Position numbers and translations under genes: made by a program
Shown here: piece after piece, positions 1 to 12,465 of the stretch
Numbering within the stretch: position 1 is the first letter of the stretch
Layout: the number at the start of each line of letters is the position of its first letter
Assembly (NCBI GenBank): GCA_016806645.1
Contig: JACSYO010002165.1
Span: 827,710 to 891,709 of the forward strand
Source: Ophiodon elongatus
Lineage: Eukaryota; Chordata; Actinopteri; Perciformes; Hexagrammidae
Direction: 5' to 3'
DNA: 64,000 nucleotides
The notes under the pieces: generated by a model
Seen by the model: only the letters and a program-made list of their open reading frames with translations
Databases searched by the model: none
What the model was told of the DNA's origin: nothing

Positions 1-3000
1 AAGCAGAGGCGCCGATGATGTCATGAGAGGAGTGATGCGCTTCCACGTGTCTAGAGGTTCAGACCGACTTTTCAGACAGCTGTGTGACTGTATTAATACT
101 CAAAGATCACAAATCTGGCCCTGCACCAAGATTAATCAGGGCCCAAAACCAAGTGGTTCTTCCAGCCACGTTTCAGGAACCTGCTCAAGCTATACAACAT
201 TATGATTACATCGTCCGTTTGAGTCCCAATGAGAATGACAGGAATTCACCATCTAATAATCAATACCTCCATTCCCCCCAAAAAAACAAAAAAACAAAAA
301 ACAACTGCACTGAAGATGAATCTCTCTCTTCGTATTCTGTGTAACGTGTGAAACCACGTCAGAGCGATCCTCCCAACGTTACTCAACACAGGCTGGTGAT
401 GCGACGGCCCCGTAGGTTTATGTCTCCGCCGGCAATTTGAATTATATCAACTTGTTTTGAAATCGTGCGTTGTCCTTCATTGTGGCGTGGTGGACGGGGC
501 TAAACACCACGATACCCATGAGCCTCCAGGCGTGAATCGGAGCGGTAGCAAATTACAAAACCGCTTGGACGTTACAGTTGACGGCGCCCCCCGTTGAGCT
601 TAAAAGTGAACTGATTCAAGCTGCAGATAGTTTGTCTTCTTTTTGGTTTTCTCAACATTGTTTAGCCTCCAACCACTGTTAGTGGTTTAACCTCAAAGTA
701 TTATACGAGCTCAGTGATTGTACTGGATGTTTCTTGTCAAAATGCACCCTGGGAGATGTAGTTTACATCTATAGCTTATCTTACCATAGTTCTTTTTTTT
801 TTTTTTTTTTATGTACGCAAGCTTGTACCTTTTTTTTTTTTAAATCAAAGAACCAGCTATTTTCTTTCTTTTACTGGTGATTTAATCAGGAGGGTTACAT
901 GCTGGCTCCTGAATCATCGTTCAGAATATTTTTCCCGACGGTCCACTGGTTGAGGGCGTTTGTGATATTGGGCTGTATAAACACAATTGACTCGCAGTGC
1001 AATCACTCCTGCAAAACCGAGACAGTCACAGTAACCACGCCAGACTGCTCTTCATCGATTTCAACTCTAAGCTCCAAGTCAATTATTGTAGGTTTAAGCA
1101 ACAGACCAGTAAGGATTGATAACACACTCCCCCTCTCCCCCCCTCCCCTCCCCAAGTCATCATCAACACCAGTGCTCACAGGGCCGCTCACTCTCCTCTC
1201 TACAAAGTGTCCAGATGACTGTAATGAAACACACAAATGACATCCAGTTGTCCCCTTGATTACGCTCCCCACTGCCATCGATAGCAGACACAACTGTGGC
1301 TGTAGACTATTGTGTTTACTGAAAGCAATGGTGACCGGAATTGGCTAAAACGGGTAGAAAAACGACATTTTCATGATGCACCATATTTTGTCTTTGATCT
1401 GAGTGCGACCTTTTGGCTTTTACTTGAGCCCCAGAGCGCTTTCTTTGACCGTATCCTTCAAACAAATCAAATCATTTTGATAACTTCAACATCATTTTTT
1501 CCCCCCTTCTTCTTTTCACAAAGGTATTTAAGGCTTTGCGCACCGGCTTTGGGACGGATTACATGAGTTGTTTGATGACAGTCCCCCCTCCCCCCCAAGT
1601 CAGCGTCATATCCCCTTTTACTGCGACCTGGTGGAACACCGCGATCAGATGCTGCTGCGTCTTCGTTAGGCCACCGCGCTCCCCTGATCGCCTCCATTTG
1701 CCGTGAGATTGGGAACTGGAATTGGCCCTGTCACTGTTTACCCAGGCCTCTCATTTGAGTTAGTTCCACGTTCACCTACACGCCCCCCCACCCTCACCCC
1801 CACCCCCCCTCCTGTTTTCCCTGTCAGAGCACCGGCGTTTACCGCGGCGACTGATGAGTCCAGACATGTGAGTAAAAGGGACCTCGTCTGAATACCAAAG
1901 CCGGTCCAGTGCTACCCGTATTCCTGTAATCCATAACACCTGTTGGGCAATAATTGGTACAGTTATTGTTTTCTCGGCGAGAATCTTTTTTTTTTGCTAC
2001 AGAACTGCGAGGAGAAAAAGGAGAAAGATAAGGGTTTGTGCTCAGTGAGGAAAGATGATGAAACAGAAATAAGTCAAGCCTAGAATAAAATATGGTGGTG
2101 ATTTAAGGAGAAAGCCGATTCTCACCAATTAAAGCCACCGAGAATCTCTGCAGATTTGACAAATCACTGAAGCATCCTGGCCAATATTAGCTCTTTGCTA
2201 ACGGTGTATTTGAGCTGGATTAGTTTCATTATCACCAGTCATATACTTTTAATAAAGAGACGTACGGAGTTCCAACAGCGCAAATTTTATTCATCGACAA
2301 TTTTAATGAGTTCAGAAAGTGAACTTTCTGAAGAAGCAAATTACCTTTTAATTTGATTAAAAAAAAAAAAACACATACACACAATGGCGTTCTGGAGTTG
2401 CGAATGACATTCAACGTGTGATACTTCTTTGGCAAGGAGCAGACTGACAATTAGTCAAACTGAACAACTGTCATCTCAGATAAAGCGCCGCAGCGTCTCC
2501 CCCGCGGTTTAGCAATGACTTTCTGGTGTCTTTTTTTGGGGAGGGGGTGTTTTAGTGGCTTAGACAGAGTGAAATCACGAGGCTCCTTAATCCTGTATGA
2601 ACAATCCTCTGAGATAGCACACGTAGAGCTTCTAAAAAATGACATGCGACCCTCTGATCCAGCTCAGAGAAACAGATGATTGTGCTTGTGAAACGCCGAC
2701 GTGTAAATAGCTCTGATTGATGAGCTGTCATAAGCAAAATGCACATCATCGGCCGCTCCCATTTCCCACTTTTGTGCGTCCTCTCCTCGCGTCTTTGTCC
2801 CACCCATGGGAGACGCAAGTGTGGAAAGCACTATGCAAGTAAAAAGTGATGTATTATATATAAATATATATATATATATGACTGGCTGTTATTATTACAC
2901 ACAAACACATCCATGCCGATCTTATTCTACAAAGTATTTTCTTCTCTTTCTCCCCTGGAATGATATTTGCAGACTACCTAATGGGGTAATTGACGACTGT

Positions 3001-3234
3001 ATGACAACATGAAATACAGCAAATTACTGCTGAATGCAAGAGACCGCTCTCGTTGATGATAATAACTTGACGTTAGCGGCTGTTCGCCGCGTCACGATTA
3101 CAGCAGTTGAATTGGATGCAGCCACGACGGAATGCGTTTCAGAGCATTGCCTCATGAGGCTCTACAGTTTGATCATCTTAAAGAAATGCAACTTATGAGT
3201 CCTGCTCCCGCCACGCTAACGAGATTATTCCAGC

Positions 3235-3259
3235 TGTGTGTGTGTGTGTGTGTGTGTGT
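3235..3259. repeat. (TG)n microsatellite
   Basis: A pure TG array of about 12 units. It creates a Cys/Val run in a 135-codon frame on the plus strand, so that frame is not evidence of a gene. Confidence 0.95.
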
Positions 3260-4083
3260 CACGCTAACGGATGGCGGAAAGACCGCCGCAAAAGGACACA
3301 CCGGCGTATCCTCGCTCTTCGAGATGCACTTTAAGGGAAGTGTTGGCATCCTTCAAGACGGAGCGCTGAGAGCCTTTTTCCTGTCGCCCGAGCCGGAGGA
3401 GGCACAAACAAACAATAATAATGGAGGCACGATAAGGAGAGCCCCGCGAGTTGGGAAGAGCCGGAGCTGGCTACGCCGTCTACTCCGAGCTTCCTTATTC
3501 GTCCTGTCGGCGAGTGGCCTTGACGCCGTGCATTCTTAACATGCCTGCTCGCTCACCTCTGGGCGCCAACCCGCAAACAGGACCATTCCCGGGGCCTTCA
3601 CAGCGACTCCCGATTAGCCTTGAGCCCTTTCCTGTTTTCCTCTCTGCATTCCCTCCATTATCCCCCAACTCCAGATGCCGGTTCTTTTCTCCCCTAAAGT
3701 GTCTTATCTCTTCTCTCCCTTCTACTCTGCTCTTCTTCAGCCCATCACCAACCTCCAACCTATAATTTCCCGCCTGCCTCGTGCCTGTGCATCCTGGATA
3801 CGCGGCAAAACAATAAAAAAGAAAATAGTAGCCCATAACAGTAAACACGGCAGCACGCCCGCAAAAGGTCTGTGCCATTACTGCTCCTGTGACTACGGCA
3901 GGTGTCCTCAGCTCTGCTAATAACGCTGGAAATAATAATAATTCACAGACACTTTCTTTATTTGACTTTACAGAAGCCTCTCATCCCACTGTGCTCTGTG
4001 TGGTTGGGCTCTGACAGGCAGTGAAGTGTGTGCGAACACAGCAGCACTTACTCAACCCCTCTACAGCTCGGTGCTAATGAGAG

Positions 4084-4111
<28 letters not shown>
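4084..4111. repeat. (GT)n microsatellite
   Basis: A pure GT array of about 14 units in otherwise unremarkable sequence. Confidence 0.95.
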
Positions 4112-4114
<3 letters not shown>

Positions 4115-5545
4115 TGATTTCTGCAAAGGGCTGTCGCACTGACTGACACTCCCTTATGCCTGAAATAACTCGTACACATGTCAGGTGGCTGTTGCCCCGA
4201 GGTCCCTGGAGCTGAGGTGTCATTTTAGAAACACAGTTTTGTTTTTGCTGAAGTGTACACGCTGCTGACTGCCAGCCCGTTGCTCTGCTTATTGTGAAAA
4301 TTGAACCCCCCCCCCCCCACCCCCATCAACCTGCATTTGAATAGATGCAACAATGCTGGGGCAGATACTGACTTAATATGAACAAAAATATCTGAAATCT
4401 GCAGCAAAAATTCTGCAATCTCACACTTTCTCTGCTTCCCCATCCCGCCACAATTTCCACTTTGATTTGCTTTGCCTGTCAATGGAAGCAACTTTAGCAG
4501 CCACATGCTGCTTATTGCAGCCCACTGTTTAAAAACAATGCTAAACAAAACCAAACCTTTTCATTGGGAAGCATGAATTCATTTTGCAACCCCCCTTTTC
4601 TTTTTTATTTGATCATTTTACTTCCCTTTTCTCGCCCAGAAGATCATGTGAAAACCATCCCAGGGTAAAAAGTCTTCGATCCCACAGTTCTCTTGTGGTC
4701 TCCCCGAGTCTGTCTGATTACCTGGCTCCAGCATTTAAAGTGCTCATTGAGCCCCGAGCCCTCCCTCGTTCTGCTATCTCGGGCTCCTTTCTTCTCCCTG
4801 TCAGGGAAAATGCCAGAGAGGTGCAGCGAGAGCCATACTCCGCTCCCAGCGCTGGTAATTTGACAGCGAGCAGAGAAGGTGCAGAATAATTGGAATAGCA
4901 TTTACGTGTCAATGTGACACCGACGTGAAGAACATTTAACGCGTCCGATTGGAATGGGAGTGGGGAGGAGGGAGGAGGGGGAAGGAAAAGAGAGAAAAAA
5001 AAGGAAAAATGCAAGTCAGAGATTCCCGGAATAGATTTCACACGTTGTCTAGCTGAAGAAGTATTGGGTTAATCAGAACAACCAGACATCTGGCCTTTTT
5101 TTGTCAGAGCTGTTTGTGTCTGAGGCTCCGGGAGACCAGACCGCAGCCATGCAAGCGTTCTTGTGAAACAACAGGCCAATGCTGGCCGGAGCTCGCCGAT
5201 GGCGCCCAACTCGGCGGGGCGGACGCATCCAAAAGACAATGGGATGATATGACTGGCAGCTTTCACACATATATTGTTTTTTCAGAGAGCCAATCTTGTC
5301 ATCAGCTGATGCGAGGGGTGAACGTTTTTATCGCCTGTCAAAACGGACACTGAGCCAAATCCCAAAGCGGTGACGTGACGTGACGTGACTGGCGGGTTTC
5401 ACAGAACTCTCTGATTGCTTCCTTTTCACGGAGCGGACTCGAGGCCTCTCATGTGAAACGGCACTACTTCCTATCAGCAGATGATGCGGGCGCAAAACCC
5501 CACAAGTCTGTGCCACACCCTTCAACGAAAAGGCGGAGGAGTTGA

Positions 5546-5790
5546 CGTGAAGAGGCAACGCATACGGCTCTGGTAGTGGCAGCGACCTGTCAATCACAAG
5601 GTAGCCCCGCCCTAAAGCATACCCCGCGTTATGGTCTATGACTCTAAATGGACCATAACTTACTAAATGAACATCATGCTGTATTGAAAAAGACTTGAAA
5701 CTAGAGATTGAGACCATAAACTCATGTTTACAATGTTTACTGAGGGAATACATCAAGAGAGAAGTAGAGTCATTTTCTCATACACTTCCC
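5546..5790 (-). mobile_element. Dispersed repeat family A, copy 1 (inverted, partial)
   Basis: The reverse complement of this segment matches, over roughly 200 bp, the copies at 29773-30137 and 61569-62067. The shared order is a TATGAGAAAATGACTC block, an AGTAAACATTGTAAACATGA block, a TCTAGTTTCAAGTCTT block, a GGTCCATTTAGAGT block and a GGCTACCTTGTGATTGACAG block. It lies opposite in orientation to the other copies. No coding potential is visible, so this is a nonautonomous element. The superfamily is not assigned because neither termini nor target-site duplications can be fixed by eye. Confidence 0.88.
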
Positions 5791-7031
5791 TACACTCATT
5801 TTGAAATCAGAGGAGTCGCCCGTTGATGGCCATTAGAGAGGATGCAAGTTAAGGACACTTCCACATCGTCTTCACTCTCCCTGAGCCTGGCGTCGGCCAA
5901 AGACAGGTTTGCAGTACAAGAAGAACGCTCAAGTAATCGGCGAGACGATGGAAAAGTGGGTTCACAGCCTCTTTCTGGTTCTGGGAGAGCCAGTGAGGAC
6001 GACTTCTTGTCCCCTCCCGTTCTGCTCTCATGCCCGGCTGCTGCTGCTGCTGCTGCTGCCAAGTCTTACAATAAGAGGGACAGCGCAGAGTAATGAGCAG
6101 GAGTACCAAGGGAGACTGGCAGGAATGGTATGGTATCAAAGGGAATCCAGTCAGCGAGGGATATTCAGACAGCCCTCCCGTTCTTTTATTCATTGCCTGC
6201 GCGCCCGGAGTGACTCAGCTCACTCTCCTGCTGTCAAACCCTGTCATTATCCATCAGTGTGCTTCTGCCTCGCCGGGGACCGCCCACTGCTGCTGCCTAG
6301 ACGCACGCGCACGCGCGAACAGAGCGCGAAGAAAAAACAAACCGAAAACAGGTGTATGTTTGTGTGCGCTCACTCTTGGAGTACACACTTGAGGTTAGTG
6401 TTTGCCCTGCAGGCTCCTGATAGCGGGCAGATTTTCAGCCATGATTGCTGTAGCCGTGGTAATGCCTTGTTAAGCACTGTGAGTTTGATAAGCAGTAACA
6501 AAGCCTCCATTAAGACCATTCAAGCTGATAAAAAAAAGATAGATCACTTGCAGGGCTCTGGGAGCGTGGCGTTGCACGTCTGTGTGTGTGTGTGTGTTTA
6601 TTTTTATACCTGGCGGTAAGTAACTGTGTCATTGCGTTGCATAATGGAAAATGATTATGTCCTAGTCCATCTTCTGAACTCCAAACAGCGATGCTTTATT
6701 TTATGGGTCTGTAATTTCCTAATAATGTTTCGACATATCCTCGGATGTTCCCCATAAAGAACCATGTAATTAAGTAATACTGGTAGGAAAAACTTGAATC
6801 CCAAGTAAATATTCATTAATGATTTAATAATAGTATAGACTTATTCAGCCGTGTCTATTAAAGTGAATGTTTTCCTTCAGACTAATTTCACACTTTTGAA
6901 AGTTAAGCTATTGTCCACTCTCAAAAAACAAACAAACAAATATGATAAAATATTTCCTCAATGATTATTTCCTTCAAAAATTATTCTGAACTTTTAGACA
7001 ATTAAGCTTAAGCATGACAATTTTGACTATA
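5791..7031. other. Noncoding block with long chance-like open frame
   Basis: This contains a plus-strand frame of 236 codons (5909-6619), the longest in the window. It runs through a (CTG)7 tract near 6038-6060, giving a Leu run, and ends in a short GT array near 6581-6597, giving a Cys/Val run. No signal peptide, domain or recognised motif was found, and other frames across the same DNA are also open. I treat it as noncoding. From about 6620 to 7030 the sequence becomes AT-rich, with nothing recognisable. Confidence 0.55.
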
Positions 7032-7366
7032 GCGCTGCAATGATTAATAAATTAGTTTTCAAATACTAGATATTATTTTGCAACTTTTTGGATATTTTGA
7101 ATTAATCGGTTTGAGTGTTTTTGAAGTTCTCCTTAAGTGTGAATGTTTTCTGCTTTCTTTACTCCTCTCTGAAAGTAAACTGAATACTTTTTGAGTGGTG
7201 GACAAAATAAGACTTTTAGAGGAAGTCATTTGGGGCTTCTTTTTTTTTTTTCTTTTTTTTTTTAGCATTTTCTGACATTTCATAGACTTATGAAATGAAA
7301 CTAAGTGATTAATCGAGAAAATAATCAGCAGATTATTTGACAATGAAAATAACCGTTAGTTGCAGC
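7032..7366. mobile_element. MITE-like nonautonomous element, family B copy 1
   Basis: This element of about 335 bp begins with GCTGCAATGATTAAT and ends with the approximate inverse GTTAGTTGCAGC, so it has imperfect terminal inverted repeats. Internal blocks such as GTAAACTGAATACTTTT, ATTTTCTGACATTT and GATTAATCGAGAAAATAATC recur in the same order in the copy at 27439-27738. It carries an internal T-rich tract (7239-7264). From memory, elements with GCTGCAAC...GATTAATCGA ends are common in teleost genomes. It encodes no transposase and must have been mobilised in trans. Confidence 0.85.
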
Positions 7367-8318
7367 AGAAACACCACAAGTCTAATTTATATAGAGACAA
7401 AAGTTGAGGACAGAGGTTGTGTTCCAAATGTACTGCGCACTTCATACCTAATCAGTGTGTACTGCACACTTCCTACTACATTAACAGTGAAGTATGCCGT
7501 TACCAGCAGACGTTTCTTTTCTCAAGCAACGCATCTTCTCTGCATGACTTGACCGTATTGCTCATAGCGTTCCCGGTCCGAGATACCGCTGAACGGAAAA
7601 AATGTTAATTACGAACTCAATTGAATATTTTTCCTGCTCCGGCGCCTTTCCTCCGAAACTGAACCTTAACGTCACTCCCCATCAGTCGTAATTATTTTAT
7701 CCAGTGGTTAATTATTTAAACGTCTGCCTCAAAGTCCAGGAAGCTTATGCTGCATACTACTATCTAGTATGTCTAGTATGCACCCGGACATTTTTCATGT
7801 GCACAAAATCCACATATTATGCAGTGTGAACGCACGGCATGCTCGATTTTACATCATACTTTGTATGACTAGTATATCACTTTTTAAATGATTTTTTATT
7901 CCATTAACAAGGGAAGTGTCATCCCACGAGATGTATTCATCAACTCTCTTCATTTGCATGTAGTGAATGCCTAAAACCTTTTCATGACGCCTTGCTTGTC
8001 CACCGGTGTAAGCCAAGGTCTTTCTGAATTTGCCAAGCAGCACTTCTTTCACAATAAAAACATCACCTTTTTTTTTTCTTTTTTTTACAAGGTAGCTCTA
8101 TACACCTTGACATTTCTGCAAGGCCAGTTTGTTGAAATGGCTCTGATTCGGTGCAATCAAAAGCTCATGCAGTAGAAAAAAATAATGCAATTTCAGATGC
8201 TGAAAAAACTGCGTTTCATCGGGGAAACCCACCCATGAGAATTGCAATTTAGTCAAGTTGCAAGAACCCTAGTGCTCATTTATAACTCCATACGTTTCTG
8301 GTGGGTTGAGCATGTGAC
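7367..8318. other. Possible degenerate dispersed repeat, rest unassigned
   Basis: Segments near 7410-7500 and 7735-7880 are rich in TACTGCACACTTC, CTAGTATG and AGTATGCAC words. They resemble a teleost dispersed repeat built from AGTATGCAGTATGT-like words, and 45800-46100 has a similar character. There is a T-rich run near 8069-8088. No gene is visible; the short frames here do not extend or carry motifs. The repeat assignment is from memory and needs a library search. Confidence 0.35.
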
Positions 8319-8365
8319 AGTGTGCGTGTGTGTGGTGTGTGTCTGTGTGTGTGTATGTGTGTGTA
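8319..8365. repeat. Imperfect (GT)n microsatellite
   Basis: A GT array interrupted by GG, CT and AT steps, about 23 units long. Confidence 0.9.
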
Positions 8366-8522
8366 CGATAAGGCTAAGGAGGCTGGGCTTCAGGCGGTGC
8401 TCCTCTTTTCTCTCCGTTCAGCTGTGTTCCCCTGGGGAGGGCATGCAACGGGCCAGAACTGCCGAGCTGGTAGAGATCCAGATAAGACGGACAGACAGAG
8501 AGAAGGGGATGTGTGCATCGAG

Positions 8523-8575
8523 GCGTGTGTGTGTGTGTGTAGTGTGTGTGTGTAGTGTGTGTGTGTGTGTGTATG
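8523..8575. repeat. Compound (GT)n microsatellite with TAG interruptions
   Basis: Three GT runs separated by AG steps. It makes both strands appear open, giving Cys/Val on plus and His/Thr on minus; those frames are artefacts. Confidence 0.93.
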
Positions 8576-11500
8576 AACGAGGGTAGAAGGGCAAACGTAT
8601 ATCTTGTCAAAGAAGGAAAAAAAGAAGAGTGAAATCAGATGAGGGAAAGAAAGGACAAAAGCAAAGCTCTCTGAAAAAAGATATTGAGAGAGAGAAGAGA
8701 GACAGATGTGATGGAAAGGAACAAAAATAAAATAAACAGGCCTTCTGACAGCTGTGTCCACCTGAGGGGAAAGTCCTGTGCGGATGTGATTACTTTTTGC
8801 AGTCACAAGTAGTGTAAATTTGTAGCGCAGCTGCGTAGCTACTTTCTGATGAACCTGCATGATTTCATCTGATTTCTAGCGGAATCCGACCCAGTGGCGT
8901 CGTCGACAATCATTAACAATAACTATGCCGGAATAGCCGGACCTCCCGCCGACGGTCTCGCTAAAATCTGCAGAGGCACATAGTCACATAGAGGCATCAG
9001 GGGAAAGACGAGACTGTTTCATAACCAGTTAAAAAGTTCCTCAAAGTGACTTTAATGAGCGTGACACGAGATGGAAGCACAAAGAGTTTGAGGTCGATTT
9101 GGTGAATATGAAACAGCTCAATTTCTTTTGAATTTGTTTTATTGTTTTGCGCATTGCCCTTCGAGAGGCTAGGTGGAGTGAGATTAACGTCTCAGGATCA
9201 GCAGAAACAAAAGGTAAAGATGAAGCACAAAAGATCTAAATCTAAATGGCAAATGTTTTAGTCACACTTGTTATCCAGTTATGGAAGAGAGAGAAGTGGC
9301 TGCTCTCAGTTCACACATGTTATCACAATACGGCAGTGTGTTTCAAACGCCGTCCCCCCTGCCTGAGTCATTCATATGCTTTTAGTGTAGTCTTTGGAAG
9401 ATTGTTTTATATAGAGATAGGACCCTAACCCCCTAACTACAAAAACATTCTCTTGAATATCTCATAAAGCAGCAAGAGTTAGAGGGGGAATATTAAAAGT
9501 AACAATTAACTGTAATTCATGATCCAATGTCAACATACTGTTTAGTGTGCTGCAGTAGTAGTGGTGGTGGTGACGGCGTGTTGCTTTAACTGCGCTCGGT
9601 AGATCCGGTGTGGCTAAAGTGTGTATTTCCTGCTCTGAATATTGTATTCACACAAAACAGTTTTTATCAAGAGCTGCAACTTCACCGAACAATCGACCCT
9701 CCTCTAAACCCCGCCCCTCGGCTGCTACACCTTCAAGCTGTCAGAGTTGCCGTGGAGCCCACACTGTCACTAACTGCACTTCCTTGAAGAAATATTAGCA
9801 ATGTTTTGGAAAGACAAAGAAGCGATTTCAGAGAGCAGCAGACCGAAGCTTCTACAATATGCGTTTGAAGGAAGTATCCAGCATGTCAAACTGATTCAGC
9901 AGTTCAACAGGTCAAAAAGATAAAGACTAAAGATACGGTTTACAGTGTAAAAGTGAACCACCACATCACCTGGAGACCGAGACAGAAGACCATGAACAAC
10001 ACTGTTCCTGTAAAGCCGGGAAGGTCTTTGTTCACTGTTACAATCATTAAAAAGCAATGTGTGTACATTCAGTATACTATCAGTAGCTAGCATAGCATAG
10101 ACGTGCTCACGCTAGTTAATGATGTGCTAAGGTACTACGCTGATGTTAGCGCCACAGCTTTTTACGCAGAAACGTAACGTTTTAGGAACGTACATGTCCT
10201 TCCAACCTCTCCAGGGGACGCGCATCACTCTTACACAACGTTCAACCACGACTAGCTTGAAATCCATGGCGTGCTACGCTATGATTAGCCAGCCTACGCT
10301 AGAGGGGCGGGGCTTGGCGAAGGGTCAGCAGTACAGGGAGAAAACTCACTGTGCTGTGCCGTTTCGTTATCGTCCATCTAGGTTGAGGCAGGAGGAGGTT
10401 CAGCAAAGGAAGACAAATTGCAGCACAAAACAACTCTCCGTGAGACATAAGAGAGTGGACTGTTTTAAAGGTTGGAGGTTTCCTTCACTTCCCAGCAGCT
10501 TTGGAGGAGCTTATTTGCTGGTGAACAGTGGAGGGCCGCAGCTCTGCTGGCAGCCGAGCTTCACTTTGCATTACTGTGTGTTGCAGAAAGTGTACACTTC
10601 AGCTCCACGCCCAGTCATCTTCGGTTAAAACTGTGTAGCTTCCCCCCCTCAGCGCAGTTATTGTGCCTGCTGGCTGTTTGATGTTGCTGACCTAAAACTT
10701 TAAGCTTATTCTATCATTGCACCACACAGCATCAGTGAAATGCCTGCAATGAAACAGTGAAAGTAGCTGTTCTCTGCCCCCGCTGTGGCTGCTTGCTTTT
10801 TCATACCGTCTGGTTGTCTTGTTTTTGTACCGTGTTGTGCTCTGAGGCCCGCGTTGCAGAACCTGGCCGGGTTTTTCTCCCCTCAGCGGGTTCGACCGAC
10901 TGACAGCTCTGATGTTGCATGAAAAGCAGGTTTGACTGATGAGGGGCTCCGGCCGAGCGGGAGTTTGGCCGACGGTGCGTTGCCAGAGAGCCCGGCTCTC
11001 TGGGAGAGCCGTGTTACTGAGCGGGGCTCACTTTGAACTCGACGCCCTGCTCAGCGGCTAACAACGGGCTTCCAATAAGTGTACCAGTCCTTCGCTTTAT
11101 TGTGATACGTCGACAGCCAAGAACAGAAACCCGTGGTGGGCCGTACGCAGGGCGTTGGGTGTAAACAGCAAAAGAATAAGAACAATGAAACGAGATGGAA
11201 AGAGATGGAGAGCAGAGCGAGAGAGAGAGGAGGGAGGGTGAGGGAGGGTGGGGGGTGGGGTGTGTGTGTGGGGGGGGGAGTGGGTTAAAAGAATGACACC
11301 AAGGGGCGCAGTGGAAGAAACAGATAATAAGAGAGGGGAGGAAGAGGGAAACAAGAAGCACAAGAAACAGAAACAGAAAAACAGAATACCAGTGGAGCGC
11401 AACAGAGCAGTGTGTGACCCAAATATGACAATGCAATAAAAACAAAAGGAGAAGTGGGTAGACTTGAGGCACCCTCCGCAGCCACTCACACTATAATTAT

Positions 11501-11959
11501 TCACAAACTGGGATCAGTCGTTCAGGTATGGAATGCCTGCTCACCACATGCTGATCTGGTATCAGTGACACCTGTTCCGTGACTGTTTGTCCCGATGCTC
11601 GTGCTTCATCCTCCTCTCATATTTTACATTTAACGAAATACATCAGCTTCCAAGTATGTACCGGGAACACAGCTGGGATTTTGTAACCTTGTCTCCTCGA
11701 AGTTCAACTTACAAACTGCTAATTTGCAACAGCAAATAAACTTTGAGAGTTTCTTTTTTTTTTTTTTATCCCTATCCTAACTTTGGTTAAAATTTGCACT
11801 ATACATTTGGATGGAATCTTGACTGAAGACTGCTGTTAGAGAATGATACTAGAGATTACAAGCAAGTAAATAAAAGTGAAATTGTAAATTTGTAATAAAA
11901 AAAATAACCCATTTATGTTCACTGTCTAGCTTTTTCCCACAGATCACACAATACTACTG
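8576..11959. other. Noncoding block, possibly with an old dispersed element
   Basis: From about 9540 to 10360 the sequence contains features typical of old interspersed copies, namely CTAGCATAGCATAG, GCTAGTTAATG and a GAGGGGCGGGGCTTGGC box. There is no second copy in this window, so the call is weak. A 161-codon plus frame at 10143-10628 has no recognised motif. 11222-11280 is a G/A-rich tract ending in G runs. 11752-11767 is a T run. No gene is supported. Confidence 0.4.
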
Positions 11960-12222
11960 TAAAGGTCGGACGCAAACAATATCACGCCTGCGCCGCGTTA
12001 GCATGGAGACGGGACGTTACACACAAAAGCACCGGTTTCCAGACGTATAACATCCCAAACAATAATGGCGGGTGAACTGAGTTTCGAGGTGCTCTTTTCT
12101 CGCCAAATTTGCTGCCATTCTCGGTTGCTGTAGGTTAGCTGCTAACTGCTGCTACCGCTCTTTTTTCCCCTCTTCTTATAAATCTCCCGGTGTTTGATCC
12201 GCACAAATAACACGTCATCAAA
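11960..12222 (+). promoter_or_regulatory. Candidate CpG-rich promoter
   Basis: CpG density rises sharply here compared with the flanking AT-rich DNA. Visible elements are an NRF1-like CGCCTGCGCCGCG at about 11986, a partly X-box-like GTTAGCATGGAGAC just after it, and TATAAA at 12177-12182. The TATAAA lies 41 bp upstream of an ATG at 12223, whose context (AAAATGT) has A at -3. An earlier ATG at about 12065 opens a 22-codon frame containing GAGGTG, a weak donor-like site. This could be a genuine start site, a CpG-rich enhancer or chance. No transcript evidence is available. Confidence 0.3.
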
Positions 12223-12465
12223 ATGTCCCTCCGGTTCCACCGTGCCGGCCGTCCCTTATCACGTGGACTTGGACTCGGCGACTACCTTTGCTGCCGGTTC
12301 AGCGGCGGATCAGCTCGGTCCCCCGATTTGGCCTCTGTACCTTTTAATACAGAACTACTATTTCCCGCCATGAACCAGCTGTGTGAAAGGGGCTTCTGTG
12401 AGAAGAAACTAACTGCTGGGATTGAACATCAGAATACAACGGGAAGCATCTTCTTATGCTACTGA
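12223..12465 (+). CDS. Hypothetical 80-codon open frame below promoter-like block
   Basis: A complete frame of 80 codons starting MSLRFHRAGRPLSRG. The first third is Arg-, Gly- and Leu-rich with few acidic residues, which is compatible with a mitochondrial-type leader but is also what CpG-rich DNA encodes by chance. The second half is richer in Cys, Glu and Asn and shows no motif. No domain, signal peptide or membrane segment is evident, and I do not recognise the protein. The reason for listing it is its position 41 bp downstream of a TATA-like box in a CpG-rich block. It could also be a first exon, but I see no strong donor inside it. If the block is only a regulatory element, the frame is meaningless. 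Confidence 0.15.
   Translation: MSLRFHRAGRPLSRGLGLGDYLCCRFSGGSARSPDLASVPFNTELLFPAMNQLCERGFCEKKLTAGIEHQNTTGSIFLCY

Larger units (their letters stand above)
1..5545. other. Noncoding block with scattered simple sequence
   Basis: I see no supported gene in this stretch. It holds T runs at 793-810 and 830-841, C-rich polypyrimidine at 1130-1152 and 1776-1812, a short AT dinucleotide array at 2856-2879, two GT arrays annotated separately, and purine-rich sequence at 4955-5010. Open frames are short, overlap on both strands and match nothing I know. A pyrimidine-rich acceptor-like site near 2970 is followed by a stop within 13 codons. A 5-bp GACGT/GTGAC-type repeat sits at 5374-5391. The rest appears to be single-copy noncoding DNA. 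Confidence 0.6.

Noticed and set aside
3132..3539. 135-codon plus-strand frame
   Set aside because: It contains the TG array, and the rest has no domain or splice support.
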